Assembly (NCBI RefSeq): GCF_004216755.1
Contig: NZ_SGWZ01000006.1
Coordinates: 161,509 to 225,508, forward strand
DNA from: Kerstersia gyiorum
GTDB lineage: Bacteria > Pseudomonadota > Gammaproteobacteria > Burkholderiales > Burkholderiaceae_B
Length of the DNA: 64,000 bases
Reading direction: 5' to 3'
Shown here: positions 17,041-26,568 of the stretch, in pieces
Numbering within the stretch: the stretch's first letter is position 1
Layout of the letters: each line of letters opens with the position of its first letter
The notes under the pieces: model-generated
Databases searched by the model: none
Told to the model about the DNA's origin: nothing
Seen by the model: the letters and a program-made list of their open reading frames with translations, nothing else
Made by a program: the position numbers and the translations under genes

Positions 17041-18335
17041 AAACACCTAAAATCCTGCGCGGCCAGCTGGCACGCAGCCTGATCCTGCGATTCCTTGCCC
17101 TGACCCTGACTGTCGCCGGTGTCCTGACCCTGCTTTCCGGCTGGGCCTTCAATCGCCTGGAAGCCATTTCCCACCGCATCGACATGGACCTGGCGATCGA
17201 CCGGCTGCGCGACGACCTGGAAGCCGGCGTCGCGCCGGGCTGGCCCAATCACTTCCTGTATGGCGAGCCAAACAGCGCCTCCTTCCCGGACGATCTGCGC
17301 CCCCTGCCACCCGGCTTCCACATGGTCAACCGCAAGGGCCGCAACTGGCTTGTCATGGTGGAAGACATAGAAGACCAGCGCTACATCCTGCTGCGCGACT
17401 ACACCGACTACCTGCAATCGCAGCGCATCTATGAAATCGCCGGCCTGCTGTGCCTGGCCGCCAGTCTCGTGCTGGCGCTGGCGCTGGGTTACCTGGCAAC
17501 CCGGCGCGTGATCCGCCCCATTGAACGCCTGTCGCGCGATGTACAGCGGCGCAGTGAACTGCCACCCGGGACCCAGCTGGCAACGCAGTATCCAGGCAAT
17601 GAAATCGGCCAGCTTGCCACGGCATTCGACGCCGCCTACAACGCGCTGGAAGAGGCCCTGCTGCGGGAACGGCTATTCACGGCGGATGTCGGGCATGAAC
17701 TGCGCACGCCGCTGATGAGCGGACTGAGCACCTGCGAATTGCTGGCGGCAGACCCGGCCCTGGACGATGCCACCCGTACCCGCGTGGCCCGGATAGAGGA
17801 TGCGCTGCAAGACATGCAACAACGGGTGGATGTCTACCTGATGCTGGCACGCGGCCGCCAGGACGGTGCCGCCTTCCCGCACGCGCCCCTGCACAACCTG
17901 GCGCAGGAACAATGGCAGGCCTGGCAGCCGCAGGCCGAGCGGCGCGGCATCCATTTGCGCCTGGACAGCGGCTCCAGCGCCGCGCCCGGCGCCCCCGGCT
18001 ACCCGGTGCCCCTGTTGCGCAGCGTGCTCTCCAACCTGATCCGCAACGCCCTGCAATATGCCGGCAGCGGCGCAGAAGTGCGCATTTCCCATGGCTGGGA
18101 CTGGCTGGAAGTGTGCGATGACGGCCCTGGCATCGCGCAGGACCTGCAGGAAGCGCTGTTCTCGCCATTCGTGCGCGGCGATACCAGCGACGGCCGCCCC
18201 GAAGGCAATCTGGGCCTGGGGCTTTCCATGGTGCAGCGCATCTGCCGCCACCAGGGCTGGCACCTGCGCCTGCATTCGCGCCCCGGCCAGGGCAGCCGCT
18301 TCGTGATCGAAATGCGGCCCGGCGCCCGTCCGTGA
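17037..18335 (+). CDS. Sensor histidine kinase
   Basis: This 432-residue inner-membrane kinase has a first transmembrane helix (about 14-36), a periplasmic sensor of some 95 residues, a second helix (about 134-153), a HAMP-like linker, a dimerisation domain with His220 (VGHELRTPLMSG), and a catalytic domain with N box SNLIRNALQYA, G1 DDGPGIA and G2 GLGLSM. It phosphorylates the regulator encoded just upstream. The periplasmic domain gives no recognisable ligand. Confidence 0.92.
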   Translation: MKTPKILRGQLARSLILRFLALTLTVAGVLTLLSGWAFNRLEAISHRIDMDLAIDRLRDDLEAGVAPGWPNHFLYGEPNSASFPDDLRPLPPGFHMVNRKGRNWLVMVEDIEDQRYILLRDYTDYLQSQRIYEIAGLLCLAASLVLALALGYLATRRVIRPIERLSRDVQRRSELPPGTQLATQYPGNEIGQLATAFDAAYNALEEALLRERLFTADVGHELRTPLMSGLSTCELLAADPALDDATRTRVARIEDALQDMQQRVDVYLMLARGRQDGAAFPHAPLHNLAQEQWQAWQPQAERRGIHLRLDSGSSAAPGAPGYPVPLLRSVLSNLIRNALQYAGSGAEVRISHGWDWLEVCDDGPGIAQDLQEALFSPFVRGDTSDGRPEGNLGLGLSMVQRICRHQGWHLRLHSRPGQGSRFVIEMRPGARP

Positions 18336-18404
18336 CGGCCGCCCAGCAGCCCGCAACATGACGAATGCCTGTTTTTCCCGAAATTTGGCAAAAAAGCGAA
18401 CGCT

Positions 18405-18521
18405 AAAACAAAAAGGGCGGACGACGCTCGGCAGACCGGCTTGCGTGGTAGAGGTGCACGCTCGCCGGCCTGCCCGTTAAAGGCGCCGTCCGCCCTGCCT
18501 CCCGGCGGCCCGAAGGCCGCC
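18405..18521 (-). terminator. Structured ftsZ 3' region: UUCG hairpin plus long terminator stem
   Basis: Read on the minus strand after ftsZ there is a 7-bp stem GGCGGCC closed by a UUCG tetraloop (18504-18521). A long nested hairpin follows: outer 10-bp stem (18487-18496 with 18414-18423), a middle 11-bp stem with one G-U (18464-18474 with 18430-18440) and an inner 5-bp stem (18457-18461 with 18443-18447). The outer stem is followed directly by TTTTTGTTTT. This is a rho-independent terminator for the division cluster, but much larger than usual, so it may also be a stable small RNA. Confidence 0.65.
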
Positions 18522-18576
18522 AGGAGACGGGTTTACTGTGAGAGAGAGGGTCTAGCGGTCTGGTTTTTCAGCCGGT

Positions 18577-19764
18577 TCAATCCGCCTGCTTGCGCAAGAA
18601 AGCCGGAATATCCAGATGCTCCATACCGGCAGACTCCATCGCCCGCACTTGGGCAGTAGCCTGGCCGCGCGGATTGCGCATCACGGTCGGAACCTGCAGA
18701 TCGTTGCCATAGCCGCCCATGGGCATGTTCGCGCCACCGATGAAGTAATCATCGGTACCGGTGCGCAGCGCCTCGGCAGGTTCAGGCACCAGTTGCGGGC
18801 CGCTTTGCGCCTGCTTTCCCAGGCCGGTGGCCACCACGGTCACGCGCAGATCGTCGCCCATGGTTTCATCGTAGGCGTTACCGAAGATCACGGTGGCATC
18901 TTCAGCGGCATAGCCACGGATGATTTCCATGATTTCGCGGGTTTCACGCATCTTCAACGAACGGCTGGCGGTGATGTTCACCAGCACGCCACGCGCGCCA
19001 TGCAGGTCCACGCCTTCCAGCAGCGGGCAAGCAATGGCCTGCTCGGCGGCAACGCGGGCGCGGTCCGGGCCGCTGGCGACGGCAGTCCCCATCATGGCCT
19101 GGCCTTGCTCGCCCATGATGGTCTTGACGTCTTCGAAGTCGACGTTGACGTTACCTTCGACATTGATGATTTCGGCGATGCCGGCGCAAGCATTGTGCAG
19201 CACGTCGTCGGCGGCGCGGAAGCAGTCGTCCTGCGTCGCGTCTTCATCCATCAGGTCGTACAGGTTCTCGTTGAGCACCACGATCAGCGAATTGACATGG
19301 CGCGACAGTTCGCGGATGCCTTCCTCAGCCGATTTCAGGCGGCGCGCGCCTTCGAAACCAAATGGCTTGGTCACGACGCCAACCGTCAGGATGCCCAGTT
19401 CCTTGGCCACTTCGGCCACCACCGGAGCAGCGCCGGTACCGGTGCCGCCACCCATGCCGGCGGTGATGAAGACCATATGCGCGCCGTTGAGCGCAGCGCG
19501 GATTTCCTCGCGTGCGGTTTCGGCAGCAGCACGGCCTTGCTCGGGCTTGGCGCCGGCGCCCAGGCCGGTGCGGCCCAGGCGGATCTGCACCGGGGCCTGG
19601 CTGGTCACCAATGCCTGCGCGTCCGTGTTGGCGCTGATGAATTCCACGCCCTGCACATTGGAACGGATCATGTGCGCGATGGCATTGCCGCCCGCGCCCC
19701 CGACGCCCACAACCTTAATGACGGTCCCGCTGGGGTTGGTATCCACAAGTTCGAAATTGATCAT
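18577..19764 (-). CDS. ftsZ: Cell division protein FtsZ
   Basis: This 395-residue tubulin homologue polymerises into the Z ring at mid-cell. It has the N-terminal nucleotide segment VGGAGGNAI, the tubulin signature GGGTGTG (105-111), the T7-loop region and a conserved C-terminal peptide LDIPAFLRKQAD that binds FtsA and ZipA. A GGGAG ribosome site lies before the ATG. It is the last gene of the cluster; unlike in many betaproteobacteria, lpxC does not follow here. A 125-bp gap separates it from ftsA and probably carries an extra promoter. Confidence 0.98.
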   Translation of the reverse strand: MINFELVDTNPSGTVIKVVGVGGAGGNAIAHMIRSNVQGVEFISANTDAQALVTSQAPVQIRLGRTGLGAGAKPEQGRAAAETAREEIRAALNGAHMVFITAGMGGGTGTGAAPVVAEVAKELGILTVGVVTKPFGFEGARRLKSAEEGIRELSRHVNSLIVVLNENLYDLMDEDATQDDCFRAADDVLHNACAGIAEIINVEGNVNVDFEDVKTIMGEQGQAMMGTAVASGPDRARVAAEQAIACPLLEGVDLHGARGVLVNITASRSLKMRETREIMEIIRGYAAEDATVIFGNAYDETMGDDLRVTVVATGLGKQAQSGPQLVPEPAEALRTGTDDYFIGGANMPMGGYGNDLQVPTVMRNPRGQATAQVRAMESAGMEHLDIPAFLRKQAD

Positions 19765-19889
19765 GACAAGACTCCCTCACAAGTCTAAAGAAAATAAACA
19801 ACTACCCTCTACAACATATGAATGGCACGGCAACCGCGCTGTGCCACGAACCTTCCGGCCGCCTGCAACCCTGGCAGCCGGTACGAATA

Positions 19890-21116
19890 TCAATGCATGA
19901 ACCACTCGCGCATGCGCGCCAGCACCTGCTGGAAGCTGCCGCGCTGCTGCGCCACCTTGTGGCCGCGCAGGCGCTGGGTGCGCGCTTCGGCCAACAGGCC
20001 CATGACCGTCGAGAAACGCGGATTGCGCATCACGTCGGCCAGGCTGCCCTGGTAATCGGGGACGGCAACTCGCACCGGCTTGAGGAACACATCCTCGGCC
20101 AGCTCGACCATGCCCGGCATCAGCGACGAACCGCCGGTCAGCACCACGCCCGAGGCCAGCAGGTCTTCGTAGCCAGATTCGCGCACCACGCGCTGCACCA
20201 GCGAAAACAGCTCTTCCACGCGCGGCTCGATGACTGCGCCCAGCGCCTGGCGCTTGACCAGGCGCGAGCCACGGTCACCCAGGCCCGGCACTTCCACGGT
20301 CTCGTCGGCATTGGCCAGCACCTGCTTGGCCACGCCGTAGCGCAGCTTGATTTCTTCGGCATCAGGCGTCGGCGTGCGCAGCATGGCGGCGATGTCATTG
20401 GTGATCTGGTCGCCCGCCACCGGCACCACGGCCGTGTGGCGAATCGCACCGCCGGTGAAGATGGCGATGTCGGTCGTGCCGCCACCGATATCCACCAGCA
20501 CCACGCCCAGTTCCTTTTCATCGGGCGTCAGGCAGGCCAGGCTGGAGGCCAGCGGCTGCAGGATCAAGTCCTGCACTTCCAGGCCGCAGCGGCGCACGCA
20601 CTTGATGATGTTCTGGGCAGCGCTGACGGCACCGGTGACGATATGCACGCGCACTTCCAGGCGCAGGCCACTCATGCCGATGGGCTCGCGGATATCTTCC
20701 TGGCCGTCGACGATGAATTCCTGGGTCAGCACGTGCAGCACCTGCTGGTCGGTGGGGATATTCACCGCCTTGGCCGTCTCGATGACCCGCGCCACGTCGG
20801 TCGCGGTGACTTCCTTGTCCTTCACCGCCACCATGCCGCTGGAATTGAAGCTGCGGATATGGCTGCCGGCGATGCCCGCATAGATGTCACGGATCTTGCA
20901 ATCCGCCATCAGCTCGGCTTCCTCCAGCGCGCGCTGGATGGAGTTCACCGTGGTTTCGATGTTCACGACCACGCCCTTGCGCATGCCGTGCGATTCGTGC
21001 TGCCCCAGGCCCAGCACTTCAAAGCCCCCTTGGGGCAAGATTTCGGCCACTACCGCCACCACTTTACTGGTGCCGATATCCAGGGCAACGATGAGATCCT
21101 TGATGTCTCGGGTCAT
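19890..21116 (-). CDS. ftsA: Cell division protein FtsA
   Basis: This 408-residue actin-like ATPase tethers FtsZ filaments to the inner membrane. It has the actin phosphate-1 segment LIVALDIGTSKV, phosphate-2 VLVDIGGGTTDIAIF, adenosine motif VVLTGGSSLMPG and a C-terminal amphipathic helix (SFQQVLARMREWFMH) that inserts into the membrane. It follows ftsQ after 4 bp. Confidence 0.97.
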   Translation of the reverse strand: MTRDIKDLIVALDIGTSKVVAVVAEILPQGGFEVLGLGQHESHGMRKGVVVNIETTVNSIQRALEEAELMADCKIRDIYAGIAGSHIRSFNSSGMVAVKDKEVTATDVARVIETAKAVNIPTDQQVLHVLTQEFIVDGQEDIREPIGMSGLRLEVRVHIVTGAVSAAQNIIKCVRRCGLEVQDLILQPLASSLACLTPDEKELGVVLVDIGGGTTDIAIFTGGAIRHTAVVPVAGDQITNDIAAMLRTPTPDAEEIKLRYGVAKQVLANADETVEVPGLGDRGSRLVKRQALGAVIEPRVEELFSLVQRVVRESGYEDLLASGVVLTGGSSLMPGMVELAEDVFLKPVRVAVPDYQGSLADVMRNPRFSTVMGLLAEARTQRLRGHKVAQQRGSFQQVLARMREWFMH

Positions 21117-21120
21117 GGCT

Positions 21121-21924
21121 TCAATGTGTCTTACGAAGAGAATTATTGGGAAGTTCGGCCAGCGTCAGCGCAAACCCGTTGGGATAACGCAGATCCGCCT
21201 CTTTGACGGCACGGCCTTCGAGCCGTCGGACCACGTCGGGCCAGACCTGAACAAACTGCTGAATACGTGCGGCGAAAGGCAATGCGCCAGGCAGGCCGTG
21301 GGGGTCAGGCGCATCCGCGCCCGGGTCCCGGCCCAGATTGAGCGTCATGCCATCCGACAGATCGACCATCCAGGCATAGCGCGGGCTAAGCTCGATGCGG
21401 CGCACCTGCAGGGACAGCGGCGCAAACCAGCGCGCCAGCTCTGCATAACGCTGCACCACCAGGCTTTCGGTGCCTTCCGGGCCCAGCAGGCGCGGCAACT
21501 CTTCGTCGTCGGCCAGTTCGCCCAGGTTGGCGGTGAATACTTCGCCCCAGGTGTTGATCATCTGGTTTTCGTTCCAGAAGGCCAGCGGCTGCTGTTCCTC
21601 GATACTGACCTTGATCGTGCCCGGCCAGACTCGCTGTACGCTCGCCCGCCGCACCCAGGGTGCGGATTCCAGCACCTGGCGCGCCTCGTCGAGGTCCAGC
21701 GTAAAGAAATTGCCATGCAAGCGACCCGCAATCGCGGACCGCACGCCCTCCGGTGTCACGTAGGACAGGGGTTCCTCCTGGGCGGCCGATTCCAGCTCAA
21801 TGGCCGTCAGCGCAAACACCGGACGCTGCACGAGCCACAGCACGCCGGCCACCAGCAACACGGCGGCGGCCAGCACGGCCAGCGCGTTGGCGATCACATT
21901 GAGGAAACGGGCGTCATTCCACAC
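21121..21924 (-). CDS. ftsQ: Cell division protein FtsQ
   Basis: This 267-residue bitopic membrane protein has one helix (about 10-32) and a periplasmic POTRA domain (FALTAIELESAAQ, then VRSAIAGRLHGNFFTLDLDE), followed by the beta domain that binds FtsL and FtsB. It starts at GTG 21924, with AGGA twelve bases upstream. It is part of the divisome core that activates FtsI and FtsW. Confidence 0.95.
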   Translation of the reverse strand: MWNDARFLNVIANALAVLAAAVLLVAGVLWLVQRPVFALTAIELESAAQEEPLSYVTPEGVRSAIAGRLHGNFFTLDLDEARQVLESAPWVRRASVQRVWPGTIKVSIEEQQPLAFWNENQMINTWGEVFTANLGELADDEELPRLLGPEGTESLVVQRYAELARWFAPLSLQVRRIELSPRYAWMVDLSDGMTLNLGRDPGADAPDPHGLPGALPFAARIQQFVQVWPDVVRRLEGRAVKEADLRYPNGFALTLAELPNNSLRKTH

Positions 21925-21948
21925 GGATATTGTTCCTGTCTAGTACGC

Positions 21949-22896
21949 TCAGGCCTGGCGGTGCCCATGCACCTTCAGGGACGCCCCTGCCAGGATGCGG
22001 ACGCACAGTTCGGCATAATCAATTCCCTCGGCGCGAGCTGCCATGGGAACCAGCGAATGCCCGGTCATGCCGGGCGAGGTATTGATCTCCAACAGCCAGG
22101 GACGATCCTGGCGGTCCAGCATCACGTCGACCCGGCCCCAACCTTCGCAACCCAGCACGCGGAAGGCGCGCTCGGCCAGGCTGCGGATCTCGGCCGTCAG
22201 CGCGTTCGGCAGATCGGCCGGGCAGATGTATTGGGTTTCGTCCGAGTAGTACTTGTTCTGAAAGTCGTAGTTGCCTTGCGGCGCGCGGATCTCGATGACC
22301 GGCAGGGCGCGCGCCTGGGCGCCACTGCCCAGCACCGCGACCGTCAGCTCACGGCCGTCGACGAATTTCTCCGCCAGCGCCTTTTCTTCGTAGCGCGAAG
22401 CCAACTGCACGGCAGCCGGCAAATGCGAGGCGTGTTCCACCTTGGTCACGCCCAGCGTCGAACCTTCATGCGGCGGCTTGACGAAAATCGGCAGGCCCAG
22501 CTCGGCCACGACGGCATCCAGGTCGCTGTCGTCATCCAGTTCGGCGTAGAGCGGCGTGGGCAGCCCTTCGTTCACCCAGATGCGCTTGGTCATGACCTTG
22601 TCCATGGCCAGCGCTGAAGCCAGCGTACCGCTGCCGGTATAGGGAATGCCCAGCAGTTCCAGCGCGCCCTGCAGCGTGCCGTCCTCGCCGTAGCGGCCAT
22701 GCAGCGCGATGAACACGCGGTCAAAGCCTGCATGCGCCAGTTCTGCCAGCGTGTGCTTGCCGGTATCGAACAGGTGCGCGTCGACGCCACGCGAACGCAG
22801 CGCGTCATACACCCCCTGCCCGGACATCAGGGAAACTTCGCGCTCCGCCGAACGGCCACCATACAACACCCCGACCTTGCCGAATTCCATGCTCAT
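21949..22896 (-). CDS. ddlB: D-alanine--D-alanine ligase
   Basis: This 315-residue ATP-grasp enzyme makes D-Ala-D-Ala for peptidoglycan. Visible are the N-terminal GVLYGGRSAEREVSLMSG, the grasp loop PPHEGSTLGVTKVEH, and the metal-binding end LLEINTSPGMTGHSLVP. It begins by ATGA overlap with the murC stop. Confidence 0.97.
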   Translation of the reverse strand: MSMEFGKVGVLYGGRSAEREVSLMSGQGVYDALRSRGVDAHLFDTGKHTLAELAHAGFDRVFIALHGRYGEDGTLQGALELLGIPYTGSGTLASALAMDKVMTKRIWVNEGLPTPLYAELDDDSDLDAVVAELGLPIFVKPPHEGSTLGVTKVEHASHLPAAVQLASRYEEKALAEKFVDGRELTVAVLGSGAQARALPVIEIRAPQGNYDFQNKYYSDETQYICPADLPNALTAEIRSLAERAFRVLGCEGWGRVDVMLDRQDRPWLLEINTSPGMTGHSLVPMAARAEGIDYAELCVRILAGASLKVHGHRQA

Positions 22897-24302
22897 TCTT
22901 GTTCTCCTATACGCGCCGGCACCCGGCTGATGGACCCCGCGCCCATGACAATCACAACGTCTCCGCCACGCACGAAATCGCGGATGGCCTGCGGCAGTTC
23001 CTCCACATCCTCCACGAACACCGGCTCGACCCGGCCCGCAACCCGCAGGCCGCGCGCCAGCGCCCGGCCGTCGGCCGCGACCAGCGGCTCTTCACCGGCG
23101 GCATAAACCTCCGTCAGCAACACGGCGTCCGCGTCGCTCAATACCTTGACGAAATCCTCGAAACAATCCCGCGTGCGGGTATAGCGGTGCGGCTGGAAGG
23201 CCAGCACGATGCGACGCTCCGGCCAGGCCCCCCGAGCTGCCGCCAGCGTCGCCGCCATTTCCACCGGGTGATGGCCGTAATCGTCGATCACCGTGAAACT
23301 GCCGCCGCCGCGCTCTTCCGGCACCGGGAAGTCGCCGATATGGGTGAAGCGTCGGCCTACGCCGTTGAAATCGGCCAGCGCCTGCACCATCACGCTGTCG
23401 GCCACGCCCAGCTCGGTCGCCACGGCAATCGCGGCCAGCGCGTTGAGCACGTTGTGGCGGCCCGGCAGGTTGAGTACGATCTCCATGCGCGGCAACACGA
23501 CACCCTTGCGGTCGCGGCGCAGCACATCAAAGCGCATGCGCACACCATCGGTGCGCATGTTCTCGGCGCGCACCTGGGCGTTTTCACCGAAACCGTAGGT
23601 GGTGACGGGGCGCGACACGAAGGGCACGATCTCGCGCACATTGGCATCGTCCACGCACAGAATGGCGCTGCCGTAGAACGGCAGGCGCTGGGTGAACTCG
23701 ATGAAGGCGTGCTTCAACCGCGCCAGATCATGACCGTAGGTGTCCATGTGATCTGCGTCGATGTTAGTGACGATCGCCATCACCGGCATCAGGTTGAGGA
23801 AAGAAGCATCGGACTCGTCCGCTTCTGCCACGATGAACTCACCCTGCCCCAGGCGCGCATTGACGCCGGCGGAATTGAGCCGGCCGCCGATGACAAACGT
23901 GGGGTCCAGGCCGGCGGCAGCCAGGATGCTGGCTACCAGGCTGGTCGTCGTGGTCTTGCCGTGCGTGCCGGCGACGGCAATGCCGCGCTTCAGGCGCATC
24001 AGTTCAGCCAGCATCACGGCACGCGGCACGACAGGAATGCCCGCCGCACGCGCTGCCAGCACTTCCGGGTTGTCGCCCGAGACAGCCGTAGACGTCACGA
24101 TGGCGTCGGCCTGGCCGACATGCTCGGCCGCATGGCCGATATGGATGCTGGCGCCTTGCGCCGCCAGGCGCTCCGTCACGGCGGAGCTGCGCAGATCCGA
24201 ACCGCTCACCGTATAGCCGAGGTTGAGCAGCACCTCGGCGATGCCATTCATGCCCGATCCGCCGATACCGACGAAGTGGATGTGTTGGATACGGTGTTTC
24301 AT
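22893..24302 (-). CDS. murC: UDP-N-acetylmuramate--L-alanine ligase
   Basis: This 469-residue Mur ligase adds L-Ala to UDP-MurNAc. It has the N-terminal Rossmann motif HFVGIGGSGMNGIAEVL, the ATP loop GTHGKTTTTSLVASI and the C-terminal DDYGHHPVEMAATL. It is a cytosolic enzyme in the precursor pathway. It overlaps murG by ATGA upstream and ddlB downstream. Confidence 0.97.
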   Translation of the reverse strand: MKHRIQHIHFVGIGGSGMNGIAEVLLNLGYTVSGSDLRSSAVTERLAAQGASIHIGHAAEHVGQADAIVTSTAVSGDNPEVLAARAAGIPVVPRAVMLAELMRLKRGIAVAGTHGKTTTTSLVASILAAAGLDPTFVIGGRLNSAGVNARLGQGEFIVAEADESDASFLNLMPVMAIVTNIDADHMDTYGHDLARLKHAFIEFTQRLPFYGSAILCVDDANVREIVPFVSRPVTTYGFGENAQVRAENMRTDGVRMRFDVLRRDRKGVVLPRMEIVLNLPGRHNVLNALAAIAVATELGVADSVMVQALADFNGVGRRFTHIGDFPVPEERGGGSFTVIDDYGHHPVEMAATLAAARGAWPERRIVLAFQPHRYTRTRDCFEDFVKVLSDADAVLLTEVYAAGEEPLVAADGRALARGLRVAGRVEPVFVEDVEELPQAIRDFVRGGDVVIVMGAGSISRVPARIGEQE

Positions 24303-25378
24303 TGTTCTTGCCTTCGAGCCACCCGCTCGCAGCGAATGGCAATTTGCGCGGCCGCATCCGGCAACGCATAGGTTCTGGCCTTCTCGCCGACTTGCAGCAA
24401 TTCAGCCCTGTTTCGTTCGGCCAGCCAATTGGCCATGCCCGGCGCGCTCAACGCCGACTGCTGTTGCAGCCAGGCCGCACCATGGTCGCTGAGATAGCGC
24501 GCATTCATGGTCTGGTGGTCATCGACGGCATGCGGGAAAGGCACGAACAAGGCCGCCACGCCCGCAGCCGCCACTTCGGCCACCGTCATGGCGCCGGCAC
24601 GGCAGATGATCAGGTCGGCCTGCCCCATGGCCGCCGCCATGTCATCAATGAAGGCCACGCATTCGGCTTCAATGCCTGCGGCGGCGTAGCCGGCACGCAG
24701 GTTGTCGATATGAGCGCTGCCTGCCTGATGGACGACCTTGGGCCGCTGGCCCGGCACCATCAGCGCCAACGCCTGCGGAATCAGGTGATTGAGCGCGGCC
24801 GCGCCCAGGCTGCCGCCCACCACCAGCAGGCGCAGCGGGCCTTCACGGCCGGCGGCACGCTCGCCGGGCGCAGGCAGGGCTGCAATCGCGGCGCGCACCG
24901 GGTTACCCACGGCCTCGGCGCCCCGAATCGCGCCGGGGAAGCCCAGCAGCACGGTCTTCGCCAACCGTGCCAATGCCTTGTTGCTCATGCCGGCCACGGC
25001 ATTCTGTTCATGCAGCACCAGCGGCACGCGCCGCAGCGCGGACACGACGCCGCCCGGGAAGGTGACATAACCGCCCATGCCCAGTACCACGTCCGGCCGC
25101 ACTTGGGAAAAAATCTTCCAGGCGCGCCACAGCGCGCTCAGCAGCAGGAACGGCAGCTTCAGCATGGCGCCGACGCCCTTGCCGCGCAGGCCGGAAAAGC
25201 GCAGCGGCAGCAATTCGATGCCACTGGGCGGCACCAGGCGGCCTTCCATTTTGTCCGGGTCGCCCAGCCAGTACACCTGCCAGCCCTTGGCGCGCAGCAC
25301 TTCCACCACGGCCAGGCCGGGCATGATGTGGCCGCCGGTACCGCCAGCCATGACCAATAGAACGGGGGCCCGGCTCAT
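24299..25378 (-). CDS. murG: UDP-GlcNAc:lipid I N-acetylglucosaminyltransferase MurG
   Basis: This 359-residue GT-B glycosyltransferase turns lipid I into lipid II at the cytoplasmic membrane face. Landmarks are MAGGTGGHIMPGLAVVEVL, GMGGYVTFPGG, VVGGSLGAAALN and the donor-site CRAGAMTVAEVAAAG. The ATG at 25378 overlaps the ftsW stop; the longer frame to 25558 is inside ftsW. Confidence 0.97.
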   Translation of the reverse strand: MSRAPVLLVMAGGTGGHIMPGLAVVEVLRAKGWQVYWLGDPDKMEGRLVPPSGIELLPLRFSGLRGKGVGAMLKLPFLLLSALWRAWKIFSQVRPDVVLGMGGYVTFPGGVVSALRRVPLVLHEQNAVAGMSNKALARLAKTVLLGFPGAIRGAEAVGNPVRAAIAALPAPGERAAGREGPLRLLVVGGSLGAAALNHLIPQALALMVPGQRPKVVHQAGSAHIDNLRAGYAAAGIEAECVAFIDDMAAAMGQADLIICRAGAMTVAEVAAAGVAALFVPFPHAVDDHQTMNARYLSDHGAAWLQQQSALSAPGMANWLAERNRAELLQVGEKARTYALPDAAAQIAIRCERVARRQEQ

Positions 25379-26568
25379 GTCCGTCCTCCCCGCATCAGGA
25401 TGCGATTTTCGATGTCCACTCGGATCATCAGCGCAATGGCGCAGATATTCATGACCAGGCCGGAGCCGCCATAGCTCACTAGCGGCAGTGTCAGGCCCTT
25501 GGTGGGCAGCAGGCCCAGGCAAACACCCATATTGATGAAAGCCTGCACGCCGAACCACAAGGACACGCCCAACGCAGCCAGGCCGCTGAACGTGCGGTCC
25601 ATGGCGATGGCCTGCCGGCCGATCTCGAAACCGCGCTGCAGCACGATGACAAACCCGGCAATCACCAGGAACACGCCGACAAAACCAAGTTCCTCACCGA
25701 TCACTGCCACGATGAAGTCGGTATGCGCTTCCGGCAGGTAGTGCAGCTTTTCGACACTGGCCCCCAGGCCCACGCCCAACCACTCGCCGCGCCCGAGGGC
25801 AATGAGCGAATGCGACAACTGGTAGGCGCTGCCATAGGCATTGTCCGGGTTCCACGGGTCGAGATAGGCGAACAGGCGCGCCCGGCGCCAGGGCGCCAGC
25901 CAGATCAGCGCAAAGAACAGCGACACCATGACCGCGACCAGCGCGGAGAACAGGCGGCCGTCAATGCCGCCCAGGAACAGGATGCCGACGGCAATTGCCA
26001 CGACCACGATGAAGGCGCCCAGGTCGGGCTCCAGCAGCAGCAGCATGCCGACCAGCGCGATAACCAGCGCCATCGGGACGAAACCGCGCACGATATTCTG
26101 CATGTGCTCCTGCTTGCGCACCGTGTAATCGGCAGCAAACAGCACGATCGCGAACTTCATCAGTTCCGACGGCTGGAAATTCAGCGGCCCCAGCGGCAGC
26201 CAGCGGTAGGCGCCGTTGACCTCGCGCCCGATACCGGGGATCAGCACCGCAACCAGCAACAGGATGGAACCGATAAACAGCGGCACGGACAGCCGCTGCC
26301 AGGACTGCATTGTCACTGTCAGAACCAGCGCGCCCGCCACCAGGCCGATCAGCAGGAACATGCCATGGCGGATCACAAAGTAATAGCGCCCGTAGCTGGC
26401 GTAGCGCGGCCCATCCGCCAGCGCGATCGAGGCGGAATACACCATCAACAGGCCGAACAGCAGCAGCGCGATCGCCACGACCACCAGGGGCAGGTCGAAG
26501 CCGCGCATGCGCGTGCGTCCAGGACGCACGGCGTTGACACTGCTGCTCACGCCATCCAGCAGGCTCAT
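25375..26568 (-). CDS. ftsW: Peptidoglycan polymerase FtsW (SEDS family)
   Basis: This 397-residue SEDS membrane protein has about ten helices; FtsW polymerises lipid II together with FtsI. It has the family end motif LPTKGLTLPLVSYGGSGLV and the catalytic-region loop following INFQPSELMKFA-type sequence (seen as GPLNFQPSELMKFAIVL). It overlaps murD and murG by four bases each. Confidence 0.97.
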   Translation of the reverse strand: MSLLDGVSSSVNAVRPGRTRMRGFDLPLVVVAIALLLFGLLMVYSASIALADGPRYASYGRYYFVIRHGMFLLIGLVAGALVLTVTMQSWQRLSVPLFIGSILLLVAVLIPGIGREVNGAYRWLPLGPLNFQPSELMKFAIVLFAADYTVRKQEHMQNIVRGFVPMALVIALVGMLLLLEPDLGAFIVVVAIAVGILFLGGIDGRLFSALVAVMVSLFFALIWLAPWRRARLFAYLDPWNPDNAYGSAYQLSHSLIALGRGEWLGVGLGASVEKLHYLPEAHTDFIVAVIGEELGFVGVFLVIAGFVIVLQRGFEIGRQAIAMDRTFSGLAALGVSLWFGVQAFINMGVCLGLLPTKGLTLPLVSYGGSGLVMNICAIALMIRVDIENRILMRGGRT

